A stretch of 64,000 nt of DNA from UBA7803 sp036381275 (GCA_036381275.1 DASVDC010000008.1:1-64000); one strand, 5' to 3'. Counted from the first letter of the stretch, positions 43,086 to 53,408 are shown. Numbers and translations: made by a program. The notes: generated by a model from the sequence alone, not told the origin.

Positions 43086-43229
43086 GCCGGGTATCGAGCT
43101 CCTCGAACGACTGATTTGCGCAAACTACCTTACTGGATAGCCCTGTTCAGGGGCGCCAGTATATGCGCGTCAATCAGCGATCGCACGGGGCCAGGCGACC
43201 GCTACGCGGCAACCAGGCGCATGCTGGCA
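43086..43229 (-). promoter_or_regulatory. intergenic region with possible -10 for the glycan operon
   Basis: 144 bases between two minus-strand genes. TATACT on the minus strand (43158-43163) is a good -10 hexamer, but no convincing -35 is seen at 16-18 bases. It lies ahead of the first gene of the packed run 43085 to 30550. Confidence 0.3.
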
Positions 43230-45020
43230 TCATTTGGCATTGCTGGCTACCGGCAAGAGGGCTGCGGGCGAGCTCGACTGGGGTGCGGCGGCATGCGCCA
43301 GAATCGTGTCGATGAGCTCGAGCGCCTGCCGGTGCCACTGCTTGGTTATGCAATCCTCGAGCTGGGACAGTGCGGCGACCAGACGGAGATCCGTGGCCGA
43401 GAAGTCGGTCGGGCAGTCGCTGCGGCTTCTCACCGCGTCGACCATTTTGCCGAGCCGCTCTTCGGTGAGCTGGAAGAGGTTGAGCTTGTAGCCGACCGGC
43501 TCGAGCGCCCAGCGGCCCCAGGCGATGAAACGCACATCGCCTTCCGCGTAGAGGACTGCGGTTTCCGGACCGATGTCCGGATTGTGGATGCAGAGCGGCA
43601 GCTCGCGTATTCGCGACCTGATCCGCGGCAATGCTTCCATCAGCTCGGCCACGCGTTGTGCGTCGGCATCCGAGTCGATGGCCACGTCCACTCTCGCGAC
43701 GAAGTCGTCGTGAAGTCTCGCGTCGAGGATCGGCTTGGAGCCGAAATAGGCTTCCTGCAGCGCGCGAGGCGGTTGCAGCGCGAGGAAATGGCAGGTGGTC
43801 TCGAGGCTATGCCGGGGCCATTGATTCCGTGGAAGTCGGACGCCCAGACCATAGTCGTAGAATTGCGAGACGAACTGGTCCGCCGTGTATCGGAACTGCT
43901 GGGGCAGCGCGCGCAGCGACGACGCGTCCAGGTGTCGGAAAAGGAATGTCTCGTGCTCCAGAGCGCTGTGGCGGCTCGGGAAATGGATGCGCTCCAACCA
44001 CTGCTGCTTCGGCGGCTTGTTCCGGTCCGAAACGGTCCATTCGAACATCGCGAGACCGATGCTCAGCGGGTCGATCCACTTCATCCGGATGACGTCGCGC
44101 TTGCTGAGACCCGCCAGGGTCCGGACCTGACCGATCCTCCGCCTGCGCGCGCCGCTGCCGAACAAGCGGCGGAAGCGTTGAAAGACCGTCCTCTCCGGCC
44201 GGAGAAGCTGGTGGTCCTTGAACACCAGCGTGTTGATCATCGCCTTCTGCGGGGCCAGCCGGAGGCTCTGCGTGATGAAGGTCGTCACGTTCTGCTGAAG
44301 CTGTCTGCCCAGCAGGATGGAAAGGATGCCGACGATCAGATTGTTCTGCCCGAGCCACAGAAAGCCGGCGACGATGAAGCCGAACACGGCGAGGAAGTTC
44401 GCCGACCCGAGGATGTTCAGGTACTCGCCGATGTGTGCAGCGACGTAGGCTCCTCTGCCGCGCACGGCACCGGGCTCGTAGCGACGCAGCAGCAGCGCCG
44501 TGAACAGATACTGCAGGCAGAGCAGCCCGGCGAGGAGAACGAAGACCCAGAAGTTCAGCAGCAGCCCGCCGACGAAGGCCACGAGCACGAACAACAGCGC
44601 GCCGCAGGCGCTGCAGATCCGGGCGAAATACTCGCGGGCGACGCCGCTCTGGTTGTTGACCAGCGTCAGCTCGTTGGCTTCGCGAAGGACCCAGGCGCTG
44701 CCGACATGGGCACAGCGGTCGGCCAGCGCGTCCAGAGCCATGGAGAGTGCATACAGTCCGACCGCGCCGAGCGACAGGCCGATCACCCACGGCATCTTGT
44801 CATCCGGGTCCATGAAGAACCGGAAGTATCGGGGCACGCCGTCCGATCCAACCAGTATGATGACCTTGAGGGGCAGGAAGAACGCGAGCAGATTGGCGAC
44901 GCCGGACAGCGTCGTGGCGCCGATGGTCGTGATCGTCAGCAGGGGCCGCACACGCAGAAACCGGCCGAGAACCCTGGACAGCCAACGGTCGTATTCGCGG
45001 GACTCCTGCAACAGATTCAT
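43230..45020 (-). CDS. polytopic membrane protein: ABC-exporter-like helices with kinase-like C-terminus
   Basis: 596 residues. About 25-270 contain five or six transmembrane segments (LLTITTIGATTLSGVANLLAFFLPLKVIIL; WVIGLSLGAVGLYALSMAL; ALLFVLVAFVGGLLLNFWVFVLLAGLLCL; FLAVFGFIVAGFLWLG), like an ABC-exporter transmembrane domain, but there is no Walker or signature motif. The C-terminal half (about 290-580) is soluble; CIHNPDIGPET followed by VRFIAWGRWALEPVGYKL recalls, in degenerate form, the catalytic and Mg loops of aminoglycoside-phosphotransferase-like kinases. Both assignments are tentative. It could export or flip the glycan or tether cluster enzymes. It is divergent from the GT2 gene at 45217. 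Confidence 0.7.
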   Translation of the reverse strand: MNLLQESREYDRWLSRVLGRFLRVRPLLTITTIGATTLSGVANLLAFFLPLKVIILVGSDGVPRYFRFFMDPDDKMPWVIGLSLGAVGLYALSMALDALADRCAHVGSAWVLREANELTLVNNQSGVAREYFARICSACGALLFVLVAFVGGLLLNFWVFVLLAGLLCLQYLFTALLLRRYEPGAVRGRGAYVAAHIGEYLNILGSANFLAVFGFIVAGFLWLGQNNLIVGILSILLGRQLQQNVTTFITQSLRLAPQKAMINTLVFKDHQLLRPERTVFQRFRRLFGSGARRRRIGQVRTLAGLSKRDVIRMKWIDPLSIGLAMFEWTVSDRNKPPKQQWLERIHFPSRHSALEHETFLFRHLDASSLRALPQQFRYTADQFVSQFYDYGLGVRLPRNQWPRHSLETTCHFLALQPPRALQEAYFGSKPILDARLHDDFVARVDVAIDSDADAQRVAELMEALPRIRSRIRELPLCIHNPDIGPETAVLYAEGDVRFIAWGRWALEPVGYKLNLFQLTEERLGKMVDAVRSRSDCPTDFSATDLRLVAALSQLEDCITKQWHRQALELIDTILAHAAAPQSSSPAALLPVASNAK

Positions 45021-45216
45021 GATCGGCTCGAGCTACGGGTGCCCGTCTACGGAACGGCAATGATCATCGTGGCGGAGTGAAGCTTCAAGGGACGCGAAAA
45101 CCCGTCCCGGCCGGCTTTCCGTGCACCGCCATCAGCAGCATAGTGTACAATCGCGCGCCGAACCAAGCCGGACTGCGAGCACAGCGCGATCGCCGAACAC
45201 AGGTTGGCCCCTGCGC

Positions 45217-46002
45217 ATGGGCGGAATGAGCACGAACGGAAATCCGAACGATCTGGCTGGCTCCGTTTCGGTGGTCACTCCGACCTTCAATGCTGCCCAA
45301 GTCCTGACCGAAGCGATCCGTTCCGTCTGTGCGCAGACGGTGCCGGTGCTCGAACACATCGTCATCGACGACGGCTCCACGGACGCTACGCGGGAGGTCG
45401 TGGAAGAGCTCCAGCGGACGGTCCCTCACCTCGTCTACATCCGGCGACCGCGTGAGAACGCGGCGGCGGCAAGGAATGCGGGCATCGAGGCGGCCCGCGG
45501 AACCTACATCGCCTTCCTCGACAGCGACGATTTCTGGCTCCCGCGGAAGATCGAGCGGCAGCTCGGCTTCATGCGAACGCGCGACTGCGTCTTCAGCTAC
45601 GGGAGCTATGTCGTGCGTCACCGGATCAGCGGAAAGACGCTGAGGACACACCAGCCGCCGGCGATGGTCGGTTACCGCGATCTGCTGAGGAGCTGTCCCG
45701 TCGGCTGCCTGACCGCCGCCTACAATCAGGAAGCCCTCGGCAAGAGGTACATGCCGGCCGTCGCGCGCGGCCAGGATTGGGGTCTGTGGCTGGCCCTGAC
45801 ACGGAACGGCGTTCGAGGCATGCGCTACCCCGGTGTGGAGGCGGTCTACGTGTGCGGCGGCGAAAGTCTGTCGGCGAACAAGCTGAGCAAAGGCCGTGAC
45901 ATGTACAGGATATATCGCCAGTACGAGCGCTTCGGCCGGCTCCGCGCGTTCTGGCACCTCGCTCGCCATTCCTTCTACGCGTTGGGTGATGGTTTTCCCT
46001 GA
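45217..46002 (+). CDS. glycosyltransferase family 2
   Basis: 261 residues from the ATG at 45217 (an ATG three codons later is equally possible; neither has a good ribosome-binding site). The GT-A core is complete: SVSVVTPTFNAAQVLTEAIRSV, HIVIDDGSTDATREVV, AAAARNAGIEAARGTYIAFLDSDDFW and a later RGQDWGLWLAL. It is a single-domain enzyme of the WcaA type. TACAAT at 45146 may be its -10. It lies at the right edge of the glycan cluster, transcribed away from it, 110 bases before the OmpA-type lipoprotein gene. Confidence 0.9.
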   Translation: MGGMSTNGNPNDLAGSVSVVTPTFNAAQVLTEAIRSVCAQTVPVLEHIVIDDGSTDATREVVEELQRTVPHLVYIRRPRENAAAARNAGIEAARGTYIAFLDSDDFWLPRKIERQLGFMRTRDCVFSYGSYVVRHRISGKTLRTHQPPAMVGYRDLLRSCPVGCLTAAYNQEALGKRYMPAVARGQDWGLWLALTRNGVRGMRYPGVEAVYVCGGESLSANKLSKGRDMYRIYRQYERFGRLRAFWHLARHSFYALGDGFP

Positions 46003-46111
46003 GACGCCGTGCACGTTCCACGGGTCGATGGATTCATTGCGCGTTCAGCGGCTGATCGGCGAGAATGCGCACCGCCAACCAACTTCAGCTCTCGATCGGA
46101 GGTTTGTGACC

Positions 46112-46783
46112 ATGCAGGGCATGGGTATACGCGCTGTCGCTGCGATGATCTCGTTGAGCCTCGTGGTAGCCTGCACTACTAATCCCTACACCGGGGAACG
46201 CCAGGCCTCCAAGGCCGGGATCGGCGCCGGCATCGGCGCGGGCGTCGGTGCGGTGGCCGGTGTGCTCTCCGGTGACGATGCCGACGAGCGCCGCAAGCGC
46301 GCGCTGATCGGTGCCGGGGTGGGTGCGCTGGCCGGTGCCGGAATCGGCGCATACATGGACCGGCAGGAAGCCAAGCTCCGCGAAGAGCTCCAGGGCACCG
46401 GCGTCAGCGTCACGCGCATCGGCGACGACATCATCCTCAACATGCCGGGCAACATCACCTTTGCGGTGAACCAGGCCTCGATCGAAGCCGACTTCTACCC
46501 GGTGCTGAACTCGGTGGCAAAGGTCGCGAAGGAATTCAACAGGACCCTGATCGACGTGGCCGGCCACACCGACAGCACGGGCACCGTCGCCTACAACATG
46601 GATCTGTCCAGGCGCCGGGCGCAGAGCGTCGCGCAGTACCTGCGCAACCAGGGCGTCGATCCGGCCCGCCTCTACGCGGAAGGGTACGGGCCGCATTATC
46701 CGATCGCGGACAACAGCACGCCGGAAGGCCGCGCCGAGAACCGCCGGGTCGAAATCGCGCTGAAGCCGCTGACCCAGGGCTGA
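46112..46783 (+). CDS. OmpA-family lipoprotein (peptidoglycan-binding)
   Basis: 223 residues from the ATG at 46112, with GGAGG 9 bases upstream. Signal peptide with lipobox LVVAC (Cys21). It is followed by a glycine-rich AGIGAGIGAGVGAVAG and GAGVGALAGAGIGAYMD segment (glycine-zipper type, YMGG-like), then an OmpA domain (about 110-220): ITFAVNQASIEADFYPVLNSVA, DVAGHTDSTG, NMDLSRRRAQSVAQYL and the C-terminal GRAENRRVEIAL. It is expected in the outer membrane, binding peptidoglycan, as YiaD/Pal-like proteins do. It converges on the ACT-domain gene 4 bases away. Confidence 0.94.
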   Translation: MQGMGIRAVAAMISLSLVVACTTNPYTGERQASKAGIGAGIGAGVGAVAGVLSGDDADERRKRALIGAGVGALAGAGIGAYMDRQEAKLREELQGTGVSVTRIGDDIILNMPGNITFAVNQASIEADFYPVLNSVAKVAKEFNRTLIDVAGHTDSTGTVAYNMDLSRRRAQSVAQYLRNQGVDPARLYAEGYGPHYPIADNSTPEGRAENRRVEIALKPLTQG

Positions 46784-46787
46784 CCCG

Positions 46788-47308
46788 TCAGAGCGGGACG
46801 TCCAGGACGCCGTCCAGGTCCCGCTCGTCACAGAACGCGGCGAACTCGTTCCTGAGCTGCGCCACCTTCGTTCCGTGCGGAACCTCCACCGTCATCGTCA
46901 GATTGAAGATGGGGGTGCCCGTGTGGGGCGCGTGCTCCGTCTCGGTTTCGAGATCGCGGATGTTGATGTTCCGGGCGGAGAAGAAGCTGGCGATGCGGTG
47001 CACGATGCCGGGATGGTCCATCGCGACCACGCGCACCCGGTACGGGCGGTGGAGCGGCGCCGCCCGCTCGACGGTGCGGCGGAACAGGTACGCGAAATCC
47101 GTCGCGCGCGCCATCTCCGTCAGCCGCCGGTCCAGCTCGGCGAGCGCCGCGTCGTCGCCGACCACCGACATCAGCACCGCGAACTCACCGCCGAGCACCG
47201 TCATCCGGCTGTCTTCGATGGAGAGCCCGAGGTCGAACACCTGCTCGGAGAGCTCGTTGACGATGCCGGGCCGGTCGCGCCCGATGGTGGAGATCACCGC
47301 GCGCGGCA

Positions 47309-47309
<1 letters not shown>
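46788..47309 (-). CDS. gcvR: double ACT-domain regulator, GcvR-like
   Basis: 173 residues with two ACT domains: about 3-80 (AVISTIGRDRPGIVNELSEQVFDLGLSIEDSRMTVLGGEF) and 90-170 (VRVVAMDHPGIVHRIASFFSARNINIRDLETETEHAP). This matches the glycine cleavage system repressor GcvR, which senses glycine and antagonises GcvA in enterobacteria. Its ATG shares one base with the stop of the glycyl-tRNA synthetase gene (TGATG), a context that supports a glycine-related role. Whether it regulates gcv genes here is not shown, as none are in the window. Confidence 0.82.
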
Positions 47310-48670
<1,361 letters not shown>

Positions 48671-48912
48671 CTTGAACCTCGGAATCGTGACCGGTTGCGC
48701 GGGTGCGCACTATACCCAATTGCCGCCGGCGCGTCGTGATCACGCGGCGCCGGGGACTTACGGGTGCCACATCACAGCTTCACATTTGACGCACAGGCCG
48801 TCACAACAATTGCCCAACTCGGCCGCCCGGGTGTGCTGCAATACGCATGCGCCGGCGGTGAGGTTTGCAGTACCGCTGGCGCGTGTCACAGAGGTACCGA
48901 GGATCCCATCAC
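48671..48912. promoter_or_regulatory. divergent promoter region glyS / DUF6316-type gene
   Basis: 242 bases. TATAGT on the minus strand (48709-48714) is a plausible -10 for glyS, about 40 bases before its start. No glycine riboswitch, T-box or small gene is recognisable. Confidence 0.35.
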
Positions 48913-49236
48913 ATGAGAAAGGACGACCCGAGCCATCTGAAGAAGCGTTTCTTCCGCTCGAACGATCGTTTCTTTCAGATCAACGGCCAGTGGTACTTCT
49001 CGGCGCGGGAAGGCGACATCGGTCCGTTCCGCAGCCGCGAGCAGGCGAAGCGTGAGGCCCAGGCCTACATCGCGGCGCGCCTCGCGAGCGAGACGCCGAG
49101 CCCGAAGCGCGCTCGGCGCCGCGAGATCACCGGCCCGACGGTGATCCCCGGCTTCGTCTACCGGTCGGTGCTGTCGATGGAGGAGCAGGTCACCTCCCAC
49201 CGCGACCTCGTGCTGGATCTCGAAGACACCCAGTAG
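48913..49236 (+). CDS. small conserved protein, DUF6316-like
   Basis: 107 residues from the ATG at 48913. The N-terminal half RFFRSNDRFFQINGQWYFSAREGDIGPFRSREQAKREAQAYI resembles the gammaproteobacterial DUF6316 family (family name from memory). The C-terminal half is basic (KRARRRE), then TVIPGFVYRSVLSMEEQV. It is soluble, function unknown. It is monocistronic, divergent from glyS, and followed by a REP-like element. Confidence 0.8.
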   Translation: MRKDDPSHLKKRFFRSNDRFFQINGQWYFSAREGDIGPFRSREQAKREAQAYIAARLASETPSPKRARRREITGPTVIPGFVYRSVLSMEEQVTSHRDLVLDLEDTQ

Positions 49237-49247
49237 CCGCCCCTCCC

Positions 49248-49285
49248 GTGGGAGCGGCGGCTGCCCGCCCGGCTCCGGCCGCGAA
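49248..49285. repeat. REP-like element, long-loop form
   Basis: GTGGGAGCGGCGGCTGCCCG followed by CCCGGCTCCGGCCGCGAA: the family's ends with a longer centre, close to the forward unit at 15615-15656. Confidence 0.75.
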
Positions 49286-49404
49286 CCTCCCGCCGACTCC
49301 TCCCCACCAAGCTCGAAGCGCCCCCTGCGGGCGGACGCATCCGCCGACGTGATGGTAGTATCCCGAGTTCCGGGAGGTCACACACGAAACCGTGGGGGTC
49401 GAAA

Positions 49405-50439
49405 ATGGGCAAACCGTCCGACGTGGTTCTGCGCCTGGTACCCGAGGACGACTACATGCATCCGTTGGAGTCCGCACCGAACTTCAACGAGAGCATGTAC
49501 TTCAACGTGTTCGATCGAGCGAACCGCCTGGGCGGGTGGTTCCGCATCGCCAACCGGCCGAACGAGGGTCGGGGCGAGATGTCCTGCTGCGTCTATCTGC
49601 CGGACGGACGCATCGGCTTCATGTTCGCGCGCCCCGAACGGCACGACAACGACGCGCTCGACGGCGGCGGTATGAAGGTCACGGTGCTGGAGCCGCACAA
49701 GCGGCTGCACCTCGAGTACGCCGGCAAGCTCTGCGTGATGGCCAATCCGCAGGACATGGCGGATCCGGGCCGGGCGTTCAAGACCAATCCGATCGTCGAC
49801 GCGCGGATCGACCTGGACTTCCAGGGCGTCTCGCCGATGTTCGGCGGGGAGCCGGTGCACGCCGACGGCCGCCCGATCGAGCAGAACGCCGAGGAATCCT
49901 TCGCCCGCGGTCATACCGAGCAGCACACCCGCGGCCGCGGCAGCATCCGGGTCGGCGACGAGACGTTCGCGATCGACGGGCTCGGCCTGCGTGATCATTC
50001 GTGGGGGCCGCGCTACTGGCAGGCGATCCACTGGTACCGCTGGCTGCCGATGAACTTCACCGAAGATTTCGCGATGATGGTGTCCATCACCTGTCGGCCG
50101 GGCGAGAAGCCGCGCGCCGGCGGCATGGTGCTGCGGAACGGGGAGTACGTGACGATTCGCGACGCACGGCTCGAGACCGTGTACGACGCGAATCAGTGCC
50201 AGGAGACGTTCGAGGTCACCGCGCGCACCGACGAGCGCGAGTACCGCGTCAGCGGGCGGGTGATGTCGCTGATCCCGTTGCGCAACCGCCGCCGCACGCC
50301 GGAGGGCGAAGAGCTCACCACCCGGATCACCGAGGGGATGACGGAGTACGAGTGCGACGGCATCGACGGCTACGGTCTGTCGGAATACCTGGATCAGATC
50401 GTCGACGGCGAACCGGTAGGAATGAAGGCAGGGTACTGA
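49405..50439 (+). CDS. AttH/CrtC-like lipocalin-fold protein (DUF7064-like)
   Basis: 344 residues. Tandem beta-barrel-like halves show motifs of the hydroxyneurosporene hydratase/AttH superfamily: SMYFNVFDRANRLGGWFRIANRPNEGRGEM, LPDGRIGFMFARPERHDN, and the central GLGLRDHSWGPRYWQAIHWYRWLPMNF. Such proteins (DUF7064/7065 group) often lie beside acyl-CoA synthetases and SDRs in actinobacterial and proteobacterial lipid or steroid catabolism; activity unproven. Family name from memory. It is followed 5 bases later by an acyl-CoA synthetase gene, so it is part of the same operon. Confidence 0.75.
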   Translation: MGKPSDVVLRLVPEDDYMHPLESAPNFNESMYFNVFDRANRLGGWFRIANRPNEGRGEMSCCVYLPDGRIGFMFARPERHDNDALDGGGMKVTVLEPHKRLHLEYAGKLCVMANPQDMADPGRAFKTNPIVDARIDLDFQGVSPMFGGEPVHADGRPIEQNAEESFARGHTEQHTRGRGSIRVGDETFAIDGLGLRDHSWGPRYWQAIHWYRWLPMNFTEDFAMMVSITCRPGEKPRAGGMVLRNGEYVTIRDARLETVYDANQCQETFEVTARTDEREYRVSGRVMSLIPLRNRRRTPEGEELTTRITEGMTEYECDGIDGYGLSEYLDQIVDGEPVGMKAGY

Positions 50440-50444
50440 TCGAC

Positions 50445-52061
50445 ATGGGCTGGAACTACGGAGACATTCTCGACGGCATCGGCCGGACCGTGCCGAGGGA
50501 CAAGCCGGCGCTGATCCACGGCGACCGGGTGATAACGTGGGGGGACTACACCCGCCGCACCAACAACCTCGCTCGGCGGTTCCTGAACCGCGGGGTGCAG
50601 GCCGGCGACAAGGTCGCGTTCTACATGCGCAACGGGCCCGCCTACAGCGAGGTGCTGGGCGCCTGCTTCAAGGCGCGGCTCGTGCACGTCAACGTGAACT
50701 ACCGCTACGTCGACGAGGAGCTGTGGTACATCCTCGACAACTCGGACAGCCGCATCGTCGTCTACGACGCCGAGTTCGCCGACAACGTGCGCGCGCTGCG
50801 CGAACGCCTGCCGGCCGTGCTCGTCTGGGTGGAGGTCACCGACCAGGAGCGGCCGGCCGCGGAGTTCGCGGTCAGCTACGAGGAGCTCGCGGAGATCGGC
50901 GACGGCGAGCCGCTCGGGCTGCACCGGTCCGGTGACGATCTGCTGTTCCTGTACACCGGCGGCACCACCGGCATGCCGAAGGGCGTGATGTGGGCCCACG
51001 AGGACCTCTGGCAGGCGGGCGGCGCCGGCGCGAACCCGGCCAACGGGATGGTGCCGCCGCCGGACCTCGACGCGCATTGCCGCAACGTCGCGGAGAACGC
51101 CGGCAGCGTGTTCGTCCCGGCCTGTCCGCAGATGCACGGCACGGGCCTGTTGACCACGATCGGGACGCTGGCGAACGGCGGCACGGTGGTCACGTTGACC
51201 CAGCCGAAGTTCGATCCGGCGGAGCTGTGGGCCACCGTCCAGCGCCGCGGCGTCACCGCGATGGCCATCGTCGGCGATGCGTTCGCGAAGCCGATGCTGC
51301 GCGAGCTCGATGCGCATCCCGGCGAGTACGACATCCGCTCGGTGGTCAGCATCGTCTCGAGCGGCGTGATGTGGAGCCCGGAAGTGAAGCGGGGCCTCCT
51401 GCGCCACAATCCGACGATGGTGCTCACCGACTCGTTCGGCGCGTCCGAGGCGGTCGGCTTCGGCCGTTCCGATACCACCATCGACGGTACCACCGAGATC
51501 GGCCGGTTCCAGATCGGCGAGAACTGCAAGGTGTTCACCGAGGACTTCCGCGAGGTTCAGCCGGGCAGCGACGAGGCCGGCTTCATCGCCCGTTCGGGCC
51601 CGATCCCGCGCGGCTATTACAAGGACGAGGAGAAGACCCGCAAGACGTTCCCGGTGATCAACGGCGTGCGCTACTCGATGCCCGGCGACTACTGCAAGGT
51701 CGCGGCCGACGGCACGCTGATCCTGCTCGGGCGCGGCAGCGTCTGTATCAACACCGGCGGCGAGAAGGTCTATCCGGAAGAGGTCGAGGAGGTGCTGAAG
51801 ACCTACCCCGGTGTGCTGGACGCCCTGGTGGTGGGGGTGCCGGACGAGAAGTGGGGCCAGATGGTCACCGGCGTGGTGCAGCCGGAGCCGGGAGCGGAGC
51901 TCGACGAGGCGGCGCTGCAGGCTCACGTGCGCCAGCACCTGGCCGGCTACAAGACGCCGAAGCGCATCCTGATCAAGGACGATCTGGCGCGCGCCAGCAA
52001 CGGCAAGGCCGACTACAAGGGGATCACCGCGTACGCGAAGGCCGAGCTCGGCATCGCGTAG
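50445..52061 (+). CDS. fatty-acyl/steroid-type acyl-CoA synthetase (AMP-binding)
   Basis: 538 residues. ANL-superfamily motifs are complete: the AMP-binding P-loop LFLYTGGTTGMPKGVMW, the adenine-binding TDSFGASEAVGFG, the hinge region LILLGRGSVCINTGGEKVYPEEVEEVL and the catalytic lysine in SNGKADYKGI. It activates a carboxylic acid to an acyl-CoA using ATP. Sequence flavour (INTGGEKVYPEEVEE) is close to the FadD-like enzymes of steroid and long-chain acid degradation. It lies between the AttH-like gene and an SDR gene in one operon. Confidence 0.92.
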   Translation: MGWNYGDILDGIGRTVPRDKPALIHGDRVITWGDYTRRTNNLARRFLNRGVQAGDKVAFYMRNGPAYSEVLGACFKARLVHVNVNYRYVDEELWYILDNSDSRIVVYDAEFADNVRALRERLPAVLVWVEVTDQERPAAEFAVSYEELAEIGDGEPLGLHRSGDDLLFLYTGGTTGMPKGVMWAHEDLWQAGGAGANPANGMVPPPDLDAHCRNVAENAGSVFVPACPQMHGTGLLTTIGTLANGGTVVTLTQPKFDPAELWATVQRRGVTAMAIVGDAFAKPMLRELDAHPGEYDIRSVVSIVSSGVMWSPEVKRGLLRHNPTMVLTDSFGASEAVGFGRSDTTIDGTTEIGRFQIGENCKVFTEDFREVQPGSDEAGFIARSGPIPRGYYKDEEKTRKTFPVINGVRYSMPGDYCKVAADGTLILLGRGSVCINTGGEKVYPEEVEEVLKTYPGVLDALVVGVPDEKWGQMVTGVVQPEPGAELDEAALQAHVRQHLAGYKTPKRILIKDDLARASNGKADYKGITAYAKAELGIA

Positions 52062-52070
52062 CGCACTCGG

Positions 52071-52086
52071 GGGAGCGGCCGCTCCC
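52071..52086. repeat. short perfect palindrome related to REP ends
   Basis: GGGAGCGGCCGCTCCC is a perfect 16-base palindrome made of two joined REP arms, in the 47-base gap between the acyl-CoA synthetase and SDR genes. Confidence 0.6.
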
Positions 52087-52108
52087 GCCAGTGGCTCGAG
52101 GAGGATTC

Positions 52109-52888
52109 ATGGCGAGCAATCTGTTTGACCTGACCGGTAAGGTCGCCCTGATCACGGGGTCCAGCAAAGGCATCGGCCGCGCGATCGCGGTGGAGATGGC
52201 GCGCCACGGCGCGCAGGTGGTGATCTCGAGCCGCAAGGCCGACGCCTGCGAGGAAGTGGCGAGTCAGATCAACGCCGAGCTCGACGGTGAGCCCGGCGGC
52301 GCGGTGGCGATCCCCGCGCACATCGGGCACAAGGAAGAGCTCGAGCGGCTGGTGACCGAGACGCGGACCAGGCTCGGCCGGATCGACATCCTGGTCTGCA
52401 ATGCCGCCGTGAACCCCTACTACGGTCCGATGAGCGGGCTGCCGGACTCGGCGCTCGAGAAGATACTCGGGGTCAACATCGTGTCGAACCACTGGCTCGC
52501 GCAGCTCGTGCTGCCCGAGATGGTCGAGCGCCGCGACGGCGTGATCATCGTCGTCTCGTCGGTGGGCGGGCTGAAGGGCAGCCGTGATCTCGGCGCGTAC
52601 GCGATCTCGAAGGCGGCGGATCTGCAGCTCGTGCGGAATCTGGCCGTGGAAAACGGCCCGCACAACGTGCGCGTCAACGCGATCTCACCCGGCCTGATCC
52701 GCACCGACTTCGCCCGAGCGTTGTGGGAGAACCCCGAGATCCTCGCGAAGCGCACCGCCGGCGATCCGCTGCGGCGCATCGCCGAGCCGGAGGAGGTGGC
52801 CGGCATCGCCGTCTACCTCGCTTCCCGCGCCGGCTCCTTCACCACCGGGCAGAACTTCGTGATCGACGGCGGCGCGACGATCGCCTGA
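52109..52888 (+). CDS. short-chain dehydrogenase/reductase
   Basis: 259 residues from the ATG at 52109, with GAGGAGG upstream. Classical SDR: cofactor motif TGSSKGIGRA (T-G-x3-G-x-G), LVCNAAVNPYYGP (NNAG equivalent), catalytic Ser in VVSSVGG, and YAISK with the Tyr and Lys. ISSRKAD after the second strand has a basic residue that favours NADP(H). The C-terminus GQNFVIDGGATIA is typical of FabG-like enzymes. It probably oxidises or reduces a 3-hydroxy/3-oxo-acyl-CoA or steroid intermediate made by the upstream synthetase. Confidence 0.92.
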   Translation: MASNLFDLTGKVALITGSSKGIGRAIAVEMARHGAQVVISSRKADACEEVASQINAELDGEPGGAVAIPAHIGHKEELERLVTETRTRLGRIDILVCNAAVNPYYGPMSGLPDSALEKILGVNIVSNHWLAQLVLPEMVERRDGVIIVVSSVGGLKGSRDLGAYAISKAADLQLVRNLAVENGPHNVRVNAISPGLIRTDFARALWENPEILAKRTAGDPLRRIAEPEEVAGIAVYLASRAGSFTTGQNFVIDGGATIA

Positions 52889-52900
52889 CGGAGGTTGTCC

Positions 52901-52995
52901 TGTGGGAGCGGCCTCTGGCCGCGAATCGGCCATGGGAGCGGTGGCTGCCCGCGCAGCTCCAGACCGCGATTCGCGGCAGGAGACCGCTCCCACAT
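52901..52995. repeat. REP-like composite between convergent genes
   Basis: A forward unit (from 52901), a long-loop forward unit (ATGGGAGCGGTGGCTGCCCG...) and a reverse unit ending CCGCTCCCACA near 52995. They fill the gap between the SDR gene and the small membrane-protein gene, whose ends converge. Confidence 0.8.
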
Positions 52996-53026
52996 CGCTC
53001 TCACGGAGTGATTGCCGCGGTTCGCC

Positions 53027-53266
53027 CTACAGGCCTTCGGGGCGCTGACCACCGGTGGACGGTGAGATCGGGTCGCTCGCCGGGAACGATTCCTCGAGCG
53101 CCTCGTCCAGCAGCCGCTGTTCGTGATCGGCCTGCGTCAGCGCGACGTCGGAATCGGTGCCAGGGTGCTCACCCTCGATCTCCTCGAGATACGCCGGCTG
53201 CCCGGACTGCCTGAACAGCCAGTACATGCCGCCGCCGATCAGGCCGAGCAGGAGCAACTTGTTCAT
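53027..53266 (-). CDS. small single-pass membrane protein with DEALEESFPASDP motif
   Basis: 79 residues. An N-terminal hydrophobic segment (LLLLGLIGGGMYWLF, 4-18) should anchor it in the inner membrane; the rest is acidic. The C-terminal QRLLDEALEESFPASDPISPS is a widespread short motif of small uncharacterised proteobacterial proteins. GGAGG precedes the ATG. It is divergent from the DUF1499 gene. Function unknown. Confidence 0.78.
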   Translation of the reverse strand: MNKLLLLGLIGGGMYWLFRQSGQPAYLEEIEGEHPGTDSDVALTQADHEQRLLDEALEESFPASDPISPSTGGQRPEGL

Positions 53267-53408
53267 CTGCGCTACCTCCGTGATTGAGCCTTAGCGGCTG
53301 CATCCGCCGTGCCAGCGGCCCGCCCGGATTGGCCTTCGCCGTGAGCAGCGGTGGAGATGCCGCTGCAAAATCAATATCCTCGAACCGACGCCCAGGGGAG
53401 GTCCGAGC

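Noticed and set aside
48671..48912. Glycine riboswitch or T-box ahead of glyS
   Set aside because: No conserved core or specifier-loop pattern could be found in either strand.
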